The translations under genes were made by a program, and so were the position numbers. Shown piece after piece: positions 9,050 to 18,754 of a stretch of DNA of 32,825 nucleotides (within the stretch, counting starts at the first letter, position 1; every line of letters starts with the position of its first letter). The notes under the pieces are model-generated. The model searched no databases. It saw only the letters and a list, made by a program, of their open reading frames with translations, and was not told the DNA's origin. The stretch covers positions 1-32,825 of the forward strand of contig CAMDHK010000014.1 in NCBI GenBank assembly GCA_945897965.1. The letters are read 5' to 3'. This DNA comes from Candidatus Kuenenia stuttgartensis. GTDB taxonomy: Bacteria > Planctomycetota > Planctomycetia > Gemmatales > Gemmataceae.

Positions 9050-10432
9050 ATGGATGAAATAAATTTGGTAACGATTACATTTCATGAAGGAACTCTTGTA
9101 GTTAATGGTTTATCTCAGGATTTAACTCAAAACCTTCCTTTTCTTTTGCCCGATCCAAGAACCAAAAATTTCCGGTGTGAGGCCATATATTACAGGGCCC
9201 TCATTCAAGGTTTGGTTTCACTTAAAATTGTTTTTAAAGATTCAGCTAAGCTTTACCAAAATCAGGAATGGGTGACCAAAGATGTTCGTCAGCCGTTTCC
9301 TTATCAATTAGAAGCTCTTGAATCTTGGTGGAGCAAAAAATCACGAGGGGTTGTTGTTTTGCCCACCGGCACAGGTAAAACATTCCTTGCAGTTTTAGCT
9401 ATAATTCGTATGCAGCGCCCCACTTTGGTTGTGACTCCTACTATCGATTTGATGAATCAGTGGCATTCAGTTCTTTCCACTTCATTAGGGGTGCCTGTTG
9501 GGATGATGGGAGGTGGGACCCACGAAGTTCATGACATCACCGTTACCACTTATGATTCCGCGCATATTCATTTGGCAAAGTGGGGCAATAAATTCGGCTT
9601 TTTAGTTTTTGATGAATGTCATCATTTGCCTGGTTCGGTTTATTCAAATATCGCAATTGGTTCTATTGCGCCATTCCGTTTGGGCCTTACAGCAACCCCC
9701 GAAAGAACCGATGGCAACGAAACAATGCTTGAGCATTTGATAGGTCCCTTTGTTTTTCGAAAAGAAATTGGAGAACTCGCAGGTAGTTATTTGGCTAGTT
9801 ATGAATCAGAAATCATTCATGTAGACCTTTCCCCTGATGAAAAAATTGATTACGAAAATGCAAGAAAGTTGTATCGTGATTACCTTATAAAAAGAGGGAT
9901 CAGCCTTAGAGATCCTAGTGGTTGGCAGCGGTTTCTTGCGGAAAGTTCACGCTTTCAAGAAGCGAAAAAAGCCTACGATGCTTTCAGGTTGCAAAAGAAA
10001 ATAGCGTTGCATTCAAAAGCAAAAATTGATGTCTTAGAAAACCTTCTTCTTAAGCATGCGAATGATCCCTGTATTATTTTTGCTGGCGATAACACGATGG
10101 TTTATGCGATCTCTAGGAGGTTCCTCATCCCTGCTGTTACGCATGAAACCAAGGCTAAAGAGCGAAAGCAAACCTTGGATAAATTTAAGTCTGGGGAATA
10201 TCTTGCGGTCGTTACCAACAAGGTTCTTAATGAAGGGGTTGATGTTCCTAGTGCTGGCGTTGGCATTGTGCTTTCAGGTTCCGGAACTGTGCGTGAGCAT
10301 GTTCAGCGATTGGGCAGAATCTTACGTAAGTACAAAGATAAACGCGCCATTCTTTACGAAGTAATTAGCAGGAACACCAGTGAAGAATTAACCAGCAAAA
10401 GGCGTAGGGAGCATGATGCTTACAGGAAATAA
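9050..10432 (+). CDS. XPB/Ssl2-like superfamily 2 DNA helicase
   Basis: VVLPTGTGKT (motif I), FDECHHLP (motif II), LGLTATPERTDG (motif III region), EGVDVPSAGVGIVLSGSGTVREHVQRLGRILR (motifs V-VI). Confidence 0.88.
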   Translation: MDEINLVTITFHEGTLVVNGLSQDLTQNLPFLLPDPRTKNFRCEAIYYRALIQGLVSLKIVFKDSAKLYQNQEWVTKDVRQPFPYQLEALESWWSKKSRGVVVLPTGTGKTFLAVLAIIRMQRPTLVVTPTIDLMNQWHSVLSTSLGVPVGMMGGGTHEVHDITVTTYDSAHIHLAKWGNKFGFLVFDECHHLPGSVYSNIAIGSIAPFRLGLTATPERTDGNETMLEHLIGPFVFRKEIGELAGSYLASYESEIIHVDLSPDEKIDYENARKLYRDYLIKRGISLRDPSGWQRFLAESSRFQEAKKAYDAFRLQKKIALHSKAKIDVLENLLLKHANDPCIIFAGDNTMVYAISRRFLIPAVTHETKAKERKQTLDKFKSGEYLAVVTNKVLNEGVDVPSAGVGIVLSGSGTVREHVQRLGRILRKYKDKRAILYEVISRNTSEELTSKRRREHDAYRK

Positions 10433-11624
10433 ATTGCTTGCGAAAAACTACAGGGGGAGACTTCTGGTCAGTTACCTTGACCCTTCCGATTCTAGATGGG
10501 GTACGGTTGTAGAATGGATTTTATCCAAGGGCAAGGATCTTTTGGGGCAATCAAGAAGTGTATTTGAAGAGGAAATAAATGAGTATCCCGGTTCAGTTCC
10601 TGATGCTTTGGTGTTTGCAGGGTTGGTTAAAGTTTTTTCGGACAATTGTACTTTTGAACAATCTACAGAATTTGATGCGATAAAAATCAGGGAACTTGTT
10701 TTCTCATTAGCTTCAAATTTCAAGCAGGAAGGAAAGTTATCTTCCGATATCGAAGTTCGTAAAAATATTTTTGAACTTGTAGGGAAACAAACTGAAGTTG
10801 ATCCAAATCTCATCGATGCTTTGTTGTACTCCGATCTTGAATCAGAAAATAAACTTTTAGCTATACCCAAGGTTAATGCCCAAAATTTAATGCATCGGTA
10901 TAATCTTTCGCTTGCCCAAGGGGCATTGCTTAACTCGTTGAATATTGTTGTAAAATTACCTTCATCGACTCCCCCAGCAAGGTTAAGGCAGTTAACACGA
11001 TGGCTTAAGTTTCAGCGATTGTTGTGCGCAGTTGATAAAAATAAATCAGAGGGTTTGACCCTGCAGATTGATGGGCCATTAAGCCTTTTCCGAACAACCC
11101 AGAAATATGGTTTTCAAATAGCCTTGTTTCTGCCTGCTCTTTTATTGTGCCCAGAATTTGAATTGGAAGCTGAATTGCTCTGGGGCAAAACTAAGAAGCC
11201 CTGCAAATTCCAAATTACCAGCAATGATGGTTTGGTTACCCATTACGCAGATTCTGGCATGTACCGGCCACCGGAAAACGATGCGTTTCTTCTTTTGTTT
11301 AAAAAAAGAATCGATGAATGGGATATATCGGACACTATATCCGACCTTGATTATTCTGACGATTTACTAATCCCAGATTTTGTTCTTAAGAGGAAAACAG
11401 ATCAAAAAATTGTTGGCCTAGAAATTCTTTGGAATTGGAACACTGTCATGGTTGAACGAAGAATCAAAGACATGGAAAAGCTTAAACTTCAAAAGTATGT
11501 ACTTGCCGTAGCTGATAAAGGTAATTTGGGAAAAGACAAATTAGCACAAATACCTAAGTCAGTTTATTTGTTTAAATCCTCGCCATTGCCTCAGGAAATC
11601 GAGAAAATAATTAACGCGTTTTGA
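10413..11624 (+). CDS. DUF790/Bax1-like nuclease, partner of XPB
   Basis: Starts inside the 3' end of the XPB-like gene (20-bp overlap); N-term MLTGNKLLAKNYRGRLLVSYLDPSD; C-term PD-(D/E)xK-like IPDFVLKRKTDQKIVGLEILWNWN. Confidence 0.78.
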   Translation: MMLTGNKLLAKNYRGRLLVSYLDPSDSRWGTVVEWILSKGKDLLGQSRSVFEEEINEYPGSVPDALVFAGLVKVFSDNCTFEQSTEFDAIKIRELVFSLASNFKQEGKLSSDIEVRKNIFELVGKQTEVDPNLIDALLYSDLESENKLLAIPKVNAQNLMHRYNLSLAQGALLNSLNIVVKLPSSTPPARLRQLTRWLKFQRLLCAVDKNKSEGLTLQIDGPLSLFRTTQKYGFQIALFLPALLLCPEFELEAELLWGKTKKPCKFQITSNDGLVTHYADSGMYRPPENDAFLLLFKKRIDEWDISDTISDLDYSDDLLIPDFVLKRKTDQKIVGLEILWNWNTVMVERRIKDMEKLKLQKYVLAVADKGNLGKDKLAQIPKSVYLFKSSPLPQEIEKIINAF

Positions 11625-11627
11625 TAT

Positions 11628-13133
11628 TTAAAGCTGTTTCTCTGCGATCTCCAGTGCCCGAAGTAATCCTTTTGCTTTGTTGAGCGTTTCTTCATATTCC
11701 TTGGCTGGGTCACTATCTGCAACAACGCCTGCTCCAGCTTGGAGATAGGCCTTTTGACCTACCAAAACCATTGTTCGTAGCGCAATGCATGTGTCCATGT
11801 TGCCTGAAAAATCAATGTATCCAACTGCCCCGCCATAGGGCCCTCTTTTGTGCGGTTCCAAATCGTCGATGATTTCCATTGCTCTTACTTTGGGGGCGCC
11901 GCTCAGTGTTCCTGCAGGTAGGCATGACTTTAATGCATCTAGTGCAGTCATTTCCTTTTTTAGTGTGCCTTCTACCGTGCTACATAAATGCATGACATGG
12001 CTGTATTTTTCAACAGTCATTACATCAGATATTTGAACTGTGCCAAACTCTGCAATTCTACCTACATCATTCCTGCCCAAATCTACAAGCATGATGTGCT
12101 CTGCTCTTTCTTTGGGATCAGATATAAGGTCTTGCGCTAAAACCTTATCTTCTTCTTCGTTTTTGCCCCTGGGCCTTGTTCCTGCAAGGGGGCGTATGGT
12201 CACATGGCGTTCTTCCACCCTAACCATGATTTCTGGTGAACTTCCAATGAGGCAGAGTTCATCAAAGCGAAGGAAGAAAAGGAACGGGCTTGGATTTACA
12301 ACTCTGAGAGTGCGGTAGATATCAAAAGGTTTGGCTTTGGTTTCTGTTTCGAGTCGTTGGCTTAATACGATCTGGAAAATATCGCCTGCATTAATGTATT
12401 CCTGACATTTGACCACAGCTTTTTCAAAAGACTCTTTGGTAAAATTGGATTTGTAAGGTTGGGAGACTTTACCCTCTGGCTGTATGTCTGTAATTTTTAA
12501 TGTGCACTGGTTGTTTTGAAGTTGATGTACGATTGCATCGATTTTGTCACATGCCGTCTTATAGGAAAGTTCTTTATCATTATCTGTTATGTGCGCATGC
12601 ACAACTACAGCGATAGTCTTGTTGATATGATCAAAAATGACCATGTGATCATAAAAACCAAAACATAAATCAGGTAAGTTTCTGTCGTCTGTTGGAGTAT
12701 TAGGCAGATTTTCTACATATCGGACTGTGTCGTAGCCAGTAAAACCAACTGCGCCCCCACAAAAACGCGGTAAACCTGCAATATGTGGTGAGCGATATTT
12801 GTTGATGTATTCCTGTAAAAGCGCAATAGGGTCGTTATGCTCTGAAATACTTTGAATAAAAGTTCCGGATTGACCGGGATTTCGTGTTTCTATCGTGACG
12901 GTTTTCTTTTTAACACTGAATCTTAAAAACGGATCTGTCCCCAGAAAACTATAACGGCCTACTTTTTCCCCACCTACAACGCTTTCAAATAGAAAAGACC
13001 ATTTATCGTGGGATAATTTGCAATAAGCACTTACAGGGGTAAGGGTATCTCCTGTTAATTGCCTGAAAACCGGTACCATGCTGTTGTTTTTTGCATGTTC
13101 TAAGAATGATTCGATATTTGGCCGGTGTCCCAT
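11628..13133 (-). CDS. trpE: anthranilate synthase component I
   Basis: Chorismate-binding signatures: INAGDIFQIVLSQRLE, SPFLFFLRFDELCLIGSSPEIMVRV, RPLAGTRPRG, HIMLVDLGRNDVGRIAEFGTV, LPAGTLSGAPKVRAMEIIDDLE. Confidence 0.95.
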   Translation of the reverse strand: MGHRPNIESFLEHAKNNSMVPVFRQLTGDTLTPVSAYCKLSHDKWSFLFESVVGGEKVGRYSFLGTDPFLRFSVKKKTVTIETRNPGQSGTFIQSISEHNDPIALLQEYINKYRSPHIAGLPRFCGGAVGFTGYDTVRYVENLPNTPTDDRNLPDLCFGFYDHMVIFDHINKTIAVVVHAHITDNDKELSYKTACDKIDAIVHQLQNNQCTLKITDIQPEGKVSQPYKSNFTKESFEKAVVKCQEYINAGDIFQIVLSQRLETETKAKPFDIYRTLRVVNPSPFLFFLRFDELCLIGSSPEIMVRVEERHVTIRPLAGTRPRGKNEEEDKVLAQDLISDPKERAEHIMLVDLGRNDVGRIAEFGTVQISDVMTVEKYSHVMHLCSTVEGTLKKEMTALDALKSCLPAGTLSGAPKVRAMEIIDDLEPHKRGPYGGAVGYIDFSGNMDTCIALRTMVLVGQKAYLQAGAGVVADSDPAKEYEETLNKAKGLLRALEIAEKQL

Positions 13134-13308
13134 GGGATTTATTCTTTGCTAGGTTAAAACAAAATTTTATACCTGTAAGCCGTACGCCATACCACTTATT
13201 TTAAAAATAATCGGTCATGAAATCATCGTTGATACTTGACCTACTGATATTTGCTTGCATATTTATATATGATTATTCTATGAGATCAGAGGGGTATTTG
13301 GAATTCCA

Positions 13309-13695
13309 ATGCATTGTTATGGCTGTAATACTTCAGTATCAAAAGAGCAAGAACGCTGCGGTTCTTGTGGGTTTCCGTTGAAAATTGTATGGGAAAAATG
13401 TGATAATTTTGCAGATGCTGCGGCTGAATACCAAAACGAATGGCTGAAATATCAAGAAGACCTTACCGCCAATGCTTCGAATATGAGTCTATTGCCTTTA
13501 ATTGGGGTTTATTTTGGGGTCAGGTGTATATTTCTAGGCAATGAAGGGTGCAAAAAAGCTCGCCTTGTCAAAAAAAATGAGCTAGCAAACCGTTTTATTC
13601 ATATTCGTAGGTTGGGTGTTTTCGGTTTAATTACAAATCTAATTTCATTACTTTTCATAATTATTGGGGTGATTATCCTTATTCGAACCCCCTGA
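13309..13695 (+). CDS. small zinc-ribbon protein with C-terminal TM segment, function unknown
   Basis: N-term CYGC...CGSC (CxxC x2) and hydrophobic C-terminus LGVFGLITNLISLLFIIIGVIILI. Confidence 0.7.
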   Translation: MHCYGCNTSVSKEQERCGSCGFPLKIVWEKCDNFADAAAEYQNEWLKYQEDLTANASNMSLLPLIGVYFGVRCIFLGNEGCKKARLVKKNELANRFIHIRRLGVFGLITNLISLLFIIIGVIILIRTP

Positions 13696-13894
13696 TTTTG
13701 TTTGATAGTTATTCTTTTCTGTTTTTGGCTAGCAATCAAGCGGTTCTTCCTAGCACTTATAAAAGTTCCTCTGAGATTTAGTGAGTACCTTAAAACATGA
13801 AATTTTAAGGTTCATCTGGTGTTTTTAACTAATAAAACTTACTATTAAATCATGTAGTATTTTGAAACGAAGGCAAAAACTCTAAAGGTGATTC

Positions 13895-14497
13895 ATGAGT
13901 TCGGAAGTAAATCCAGAACCTAATAAAGATCCCGAAACCATAACTCAGGAAGTTAAATATTCCCAGGTGAGTGCAAGGGTTACAGAAAAAGTTTCCAGCG
14001 GTGTTTTTTCGTCGGGCGCTTTATTACTAAATGGGCAAAATGAGTTTATTTTAGATTTTCTGCAAAGAATGGTTCAGCCACAAAGGGTGGTAGCTAGGGT
14101 TGTGATGAGTCCTCCCTCCCTTCTAAGTTTTTGCAATGCCCTTGAAGAAAACCTTTCGATGTTTCAGGCTAAATTTGGTGCGCCCCAGCAATTACCACCC
14201 CCTCCGCCTGGTTCTGTCCCATTGCCAATTGACGAGTTATATGCGCAATTGAAAATTGCAGATGAAATGCTGGAAGGTTCCTACAGCAATGCTGTGATGA
14301 TAAGTCATAGCCCAAGTGATTTTGTTTTTGATTTTATCGCAACTTTTTATCCCAGAAGTGTGGTGTCTGCTCGGGTATTTATGTCTGCATCACAAATCCC
14401 TCCTTTTCTCAATACTTTGAAAAAAGGGTTTCAGCAATTTAAAGATAAATTAAATCCGCCCCCATCCTCTGGCCAAAACCTGCCGCCACCTAATTAA
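13895..14497 (+). CDS. tandem DUF3467-like domain protein with proline-rich linkers
   Basis: Two related units: NEFILDFLQRMVQPQRVVARVVMSPPSLLSFCNALEENLSMFQAKFG and SDFVFDFIATFYPRSVVSARVFMSASQIPPFLNTLKKGFQQFKDKL, each followed by polyproline. Confidence 0.72.
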   Translation: MSSEVNPEPNKDPETITQEVKYSQVSARVTEKVSSGVFSSGALLLNGQNEFILDFLQRMVQPQRVVARVVMSPPSLLSFCNALEENLSMFQAKFGAPQQLPPPPPGSVPLPIDELYAQLKIADEMLEGSYSNAVMISHSPSDFVFDFIATFYPRSVVSARVFMSASQIPPFLNTLKKGFQQFKDKLNPPPSSGQNLPPPN

Positions 14498-14536
14498 CAT
14501 GATTGCTATCAACAAAATAACTTTTGGTGTTTAAGC

Positions 14537-17029
14537 ATGAATGAGCTGGATTCATTGCCAGTAGCTTTGGTAATGCCTGAGTTAATCAATGCGTTGGGTA
14601 ATGGTAGTGCCGCAGTGCTTCATGCGCCTCCTGGAGCAGGAAAAACGACTCTTGTTCCTATTGGGTTAATAAAAGCGGGATACGAAGGCATTGTTTTAAT
14701 AGAACCTCGTAGGTTGGCAGCCAAAGCTTCTGCTCTACGGATTGCCTATCTGCAGGGATCAAAAATTGGGGATTTAATTGGGTATCAAGTCCGGTTTGAT
14801 TCTAATTATTCCAGCAAAACAAAATGTTTGGTTGTTACGACTGGAATCATTTTAAATTGGTTGTCTTCCGATCCCTATCTTTCTGATTGCAAAATCCTCG
14901 TCTTCGATGAATTTCATGAAAGAAGTTTAGAGAGTGATCTTTTATTAGGCATGGCTAGGTTGTTGCAAAAAACTGTGCGACAAGATTTAAAAATTCTTGT
15001 GATGAGCGCTACGCTTGATAGCCATAAAGTTTCGGCCTACATGGATGATTGCCCAGTGATCTCTAGCATGGGGAAAATGTATCCTGTCGAGATAAGTTAT
15101 CAAGTGTCTAAAAAAGATTTTCGCCTAGAAGATGCAATTACTTCAGAAGTTTTTAATATTCAACAAAAAACAAAGGGCGACATCTTGGTGTTTTTGTCTG
15201 GGATGTATGAGATTCTTTCTTCCAAGGCGCAACTTGAAAAACAGTTTCCCGGATTGGACATACACATTCTGCATGGCGATTTGCCAATCGAAGTTCAGGA
15301 GAAATCTTTAAAAAAAGCTCCGCGAGACAGGGTGATATTATCCACCAATGTTGCAGAAACATCAGTAACGGTTAATGGTGTTAAAGCAGTGATTGATTCA
15401 GGGCAGGCGAAAAAAAGTTTCTTTGATAATAGATTGGGTCTGAATAGTCTGGAGACAATTCGTATTTCCAAAGCATCAGCAGATCAGCGAGCTGGTAGGG
15501 CAGGCCGGGAAGCCCCAGGTTTTTGTTCCAGGCTTTGGTCTGAAAGAGACCAAATTATGCGTGAGGATTTCGATAGACCTGAAATTCATCGAGTTGATTT
15601 GTCTGCAGCTTTGTTACGGCTTTTTGCCTTCGGAGAAAACAACTGGGAAGAATTCCCTTGGTTTGAAAAACCTAATCGCCTTGCGGTTGATAATGGAATC
15701 AAGCTTCTGGAAAACTTAAAGGCTATCCACCAAGGAAAAATAACCCCCCTTGGTTTAAAGATGAATGAAATTCCACTTCATCCCAGGCTTTCTGCTATTT
15801 TGCTAAAAGGGGCTAACAAATCTCTTCGCCAAGTTTCACTTGCCATAGCTATTCTTTCAGAGAGATCCGTATTTAGTCAAACTTTTGATGGCTCAAATTT
15901 CAGGCGTGATCAAAGTGCTTCTAGTTCAGATGTTCTCGATGTAGTTGAACTTCTTGAACATTATCAATCATTCAAAAATTCGATACAAAGTAGCAATGTA
16001 ATTCCCGATCGGGCAGCAAATGTTTTTCGGGTCCGGGATCAATTGATTGCTTCATTTGGTGGAGATAAAAATCTTGAAAATACTGGAACAGAGGAAGATT
16101 TTCTTCGCGCAATACTAGCTGGGTTTCCGGATCGTGTTGCTAAAAGACGAGAAAAAAAAGACCCGAAAGCTTTGATGGTTGGAAATCGTGGCGTTGTGCA
16201 ATCGAAAAAAAGCATGGTCAGGGATCATAGCTTTTTTGTTTGTGTTGATATTCAGTCGGGCGATGAAGAATCAATTGCAAGAATGGTGTCAGGTATAAAT
16301 GCGGATTGGTTAGACCCTGTTTTTAAAAGGACCCAACGGGAGGTTTTATACGATCCTGGTTTGAAGAAACTCATTGCAGTTCAAAAATCGTATTACATGG
16401 ATTTGGTTTTAGATCAAAAAGATTCGCATTTGACCCAAGATGATTTGAGTGGCGAAATATTGCATCAGAGTTTGATGAGCCATTTGAAAGAGGTTCTTCC
16501 TGTTTTTGATTCCCCTGCAGGTCAATTATTGGAACGGATAAATATTTATGGGCAATTGTTTCAGAATAAAAATTTCCCGATGATTGATTCAGATTCTTTA
16601 TTGGAGCCTTTATTATGGCTCTGTAAGGGTAAAAAAACACTTCCAGAAGTTCGGGATGGAGATTGGTTAAATGCGGTAAGAACAATTCTTTCTCATGAAC
16701 AGTATGTTACTTTGCAAAAAGAACTGCCCGAGAAGTTGACACTGCCTTCAGGAAAAATTGTTCCCCTGAAGTACGAGATAGGGAAATCGCCATTGCTTGA
16801 GGCAAGAATCCAAGAATTATTTGGCTGGAAAGAAACACCCAAGCTTGGTGGGGGCAAACTTCCGTTATTAATTTCTTTGTTGGCTCCTAATTATAGATCC
16901 CAGCAATTGACTTTGGATTTAGCCGGTTTTTGGAAAAACACCTATCCTCAAGTTCGAAAAGATTTGCGGGGCAGGTACCCAAAGCATGCTTGGCCAGAAG
17001 ACCCTCTTAAAAACGAAACGGAACCTTAA
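14537..17029 (+). CDS. hrpB: ATP-dependent helicase HrpB
   Basis: APPGAGKTTLVP, DEFHERSLESDLLLG, MSATLD, STNVAETSVTVNGVKAVIDSG, DQRAGRAGREAPG; HrpB-type C-terminal extension. Confidence 0.93.
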   Translation: MNELDSLPVALVMPELINALGNGSAAVLHAPPGAGKTTLVPIGLIKAGYEGIVLIEPRRLAAKASALRIAYLQGSKIGDLIGYQVRFDSNYSSKTKCLVVTTGIILNWLSSDPYLSDCKILVFDEFHERSLESDLLLGMARLLQKTVRQDLKILVMSATLDSHKVSAYMDDCPVISSMGKMYPVEISYQVSKKDFRLEDAITSEVFNIQQKTKGDILVFLSGMYEILSSKAQLEKQFPGLDIHILHGDLPIEVQEKSLKKAPRDRVILSTNVAETSVTVNGVKAVIDSGQAKKSFFDNRLGLNSLETIRISKASADQRAGRAGREAPGFCSRLWSERDQIMREDFDRPEIHRVDLSAALLRLFAFGENNWEEFPWFEKPNRLAVDNGIKLLENLKAIHQGKITPLGLKMNEIPLHPRLSAILLKGANKSLRQVSLAIAILSERSVFSQTFDGSNFRRDQSASSSDVLDVVELLEHYQSFKNSIQSSNVIPDRAANVFRVRDQLIASFGGDKNLENTGTEEDFLRAILAGFPDRVAKRREKKDPKALMVGNRGVVQSKKSMVRDHSFFVCVDIQSGDEESIARMVSGINADWLDPVFKRTQREVLYDPGLKKLIAVQKSYYMDLVLDQKDSHLTQDDLSGEILHQSLMSHLKEVLPVFDSPAGQLLERINIYGQLFQNKNFPMIDSDSLLEPLLWLCKGKKTLPEVRDGDWLNAVRTILSHEQYVTLQKELPEKLTLPSGKIVPLKYEIGKSPLLEARIQELFGWKETPKLGGGKLPLLISLLAPNYRSQQLTLDLAGFWKNTYPQVRKDLRGRYPKHAWPEDPLKNETEP

Positions 17030-17045
17030 ATCTAAGGTCCCGTTT
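17016..17045. terminator. bidirectional hairpin between convergent hrpB and gnd
   Basis: AAACGG-A-ACCTTA / AATC / TAAGGT-C-CCGTTT, 12 paired bases with one A-C mismatch, starting inside the last codons of hrpB. Confidence 0.55.
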
Positions 17046-17069
17046 AAAGTTGTTTATAAAAGTTAAACT

Positions 17070-18533
17070 TTAAGCGTTGTAAGTGGAACTTGAAACATCG
17101 CCCCCACGGCCAGTCCAATTGGTGTGGAAGAATTCACCCCTTGGTTTATCTGTTCTTTCGTAGGTATGCGCGCCAAAATAATCACGCTGAGCTTGCAACA
17201 AATTAGCAGGTAGCCGTTCTGTTCGGTAAGAATCAAAGAACGACAAAGCAGTGCTCATTGCTGGTACTGGAATGCCTTTTTTGATTGCCAAGGCAACGAT
17301 GTTTCTCCAGCCTTTTTGTGAACGTTTCATTTCTTTTTTAAAGTAACTATCAAGCAAAAGATTGCTAAGGCTTTTCTTTCGGTCGAATGCTTCTTTGATT
17401 TTACCAAGGAACCTGCTGCGAATAATGCAACCGCCTCGCCACATCAGGGCGATTCCACCATAGTTTAATTTCCACCCATACTCCTTGGCTGCAGCTTGCA
17501 TCAACATATACCCTTGGGCATAGCTGACAAGCTTAGAAGCATAAAGAGCGTCGTGAATATTTTGGATGAGTTTTTCTTTCTTACCTGAGATGTTAGGCTT
17601 GGGCCCTTTGATGGCCTTTGAAGCAATAACTCTTTCGTCTTTAAGTGCGGAAACGCATCGAGCGTAAACGGCTTCAGAAATCAGCGTTACAGGCATAGCC
17701 AATTCTTGGGAGTTGATTACAGTCCATTTGCCTGTACCTTTTTGGCCTGCTGCATCTAAGATTTTTTCAACCATAGGTTGCCCATCGATATCTTTGAAGT
17801 TTAAGATGTCTCTGGTAATTTCGATGAGATAGGAATCAAGCTCACCCTTGTTCCATTCCTCAAAAACTTTATGCATTTCATCGTAAGAAAGACCCAAACC
17901 TTTATGCAAAATATCGTAGGCTTCGCATATCAATTGCATGTCACCATATTCGATCCCGTTGTGAACCATTTTTACATAGTGACCAGCGCCACCTTCGCCC
18001 ACCCAATCACAGCAGGGGGTTCCATCTTCAACCTTTGCGGAAATATCTTGGAAGATGGCTTTGACATGATCCCAAGCTTCGGGGCTGCCGCCTGGCATAA
18101 TGCTAGGGCCCCGACGGGCACCTTCTTCACCACCTGAAACACCCGTACCAATAAATAGAATGCCCTTTGATTCCAAATATTGGGTTCGCCTTACCGTATC
18201 ACCAAAAAGGGAGTTTCCACCGTCGATGATGATGTCGCCTTTTTCAAGATGTGGAAGAATTTGTTCGATAAAGTCGTCAACCGCTTGGCCAGCTTTAACA
18301 AGCATCATGACGCGTCTTGGTTTTTTGAGCAACTTGCACATTTCTTCAATACTATGGGCGCCAATTACTTTGGTACCTTTGGCTTCTTTGGCAAGAAAAT
18401 CGTCAACCTTGGAGGTGGTTCGGTTATACGCAACCACAGTGTAACCATGATCATTCATGTTAAGAATTAGGTTTTGGCCCATTACAGCCAGACCAATTAA
18501 TGCGATATCGCCTTTGGGTTCAGAATTGCTCAT
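17070..18533 (-). CDS. gnd: 6-phosphogluconate dehydrogenase, decarboxylating
   Basis: IALIGLAVMGQNLILNMNDHGYTVVAYNRT, GTGVSGGEEGARRGPSIMPGG, GHYVKMVHNGIEYGDMQLICEAY, KGTGKWTVINSQEL. Met at 18533 (MSNSEPK) preferred over ORF start 18569. Confidence 0.96.
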   Translation of the reverse strand: MSNSEPKGDIALIGLAVMGQNLILNMNDHGYTVVAYNRTTSKVDDFLAKEAKGTKVIGAHSIEEMCKLLKKPRRVMMLVKAGQAVDDFIEQILPHLEKGDIIIDGGNSLFGDTVRRTQYLESKGILFIGTGVSGGEEGARRGPSIMPGGSPEAWDHVKAIFQDISAKVEDGTPCCDWVGEGGAGHYVKMVHNGIEYGDMQLICEAYDILHKGLGLSYDEMHKVFEEWNKGELDSYLIEITRDILNFKDIDGQPMVEKILDAAGQKGTGKWTVINSQELAMPVTLISEAVYARCVSALKDERVIASKAIKGPKPNISGKKEKLIQNIHDALYASKLVSYAQGYMLMQAAAKEYGWKLNYGGIALMWRGGCIIRSRFLGKIKEAFDRKKSLSNLLLDSYFKKEMKRSQKGWRNIVALAIKKGIPVPAMSTALSFFDSYRTERLPANLLQAQRDYFGAHTYERTDKPRGEFFHTNWTGRGGDVSSSTYNA

Positions 18534-18754
18534 AGTTATTTCCATTAGAAAAGATGAAAACAGTGTCATTTAATATTTGAGGAAATGCCAAGCATTGCCA
18601 ACTCTTAATGACTTATAAATGATAATCTAGGCATAAATTGCTCGTTTGGCTAGCAAAACATAAAAATTGTAGTGAAGAAGTTTTACTGGTAATTTGTGGG
18701 CATGATAGAATATTTGATTCACGAAATGATTAGCTTAATTAAAAAGGTGCAAAA

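Noticed and set aside
13134-13308. Possible trp leader/attenuator upstream of trpE
   Set aside because: No Trp-rich leader peptide or clear alternative stem-loops recognised in this gap.
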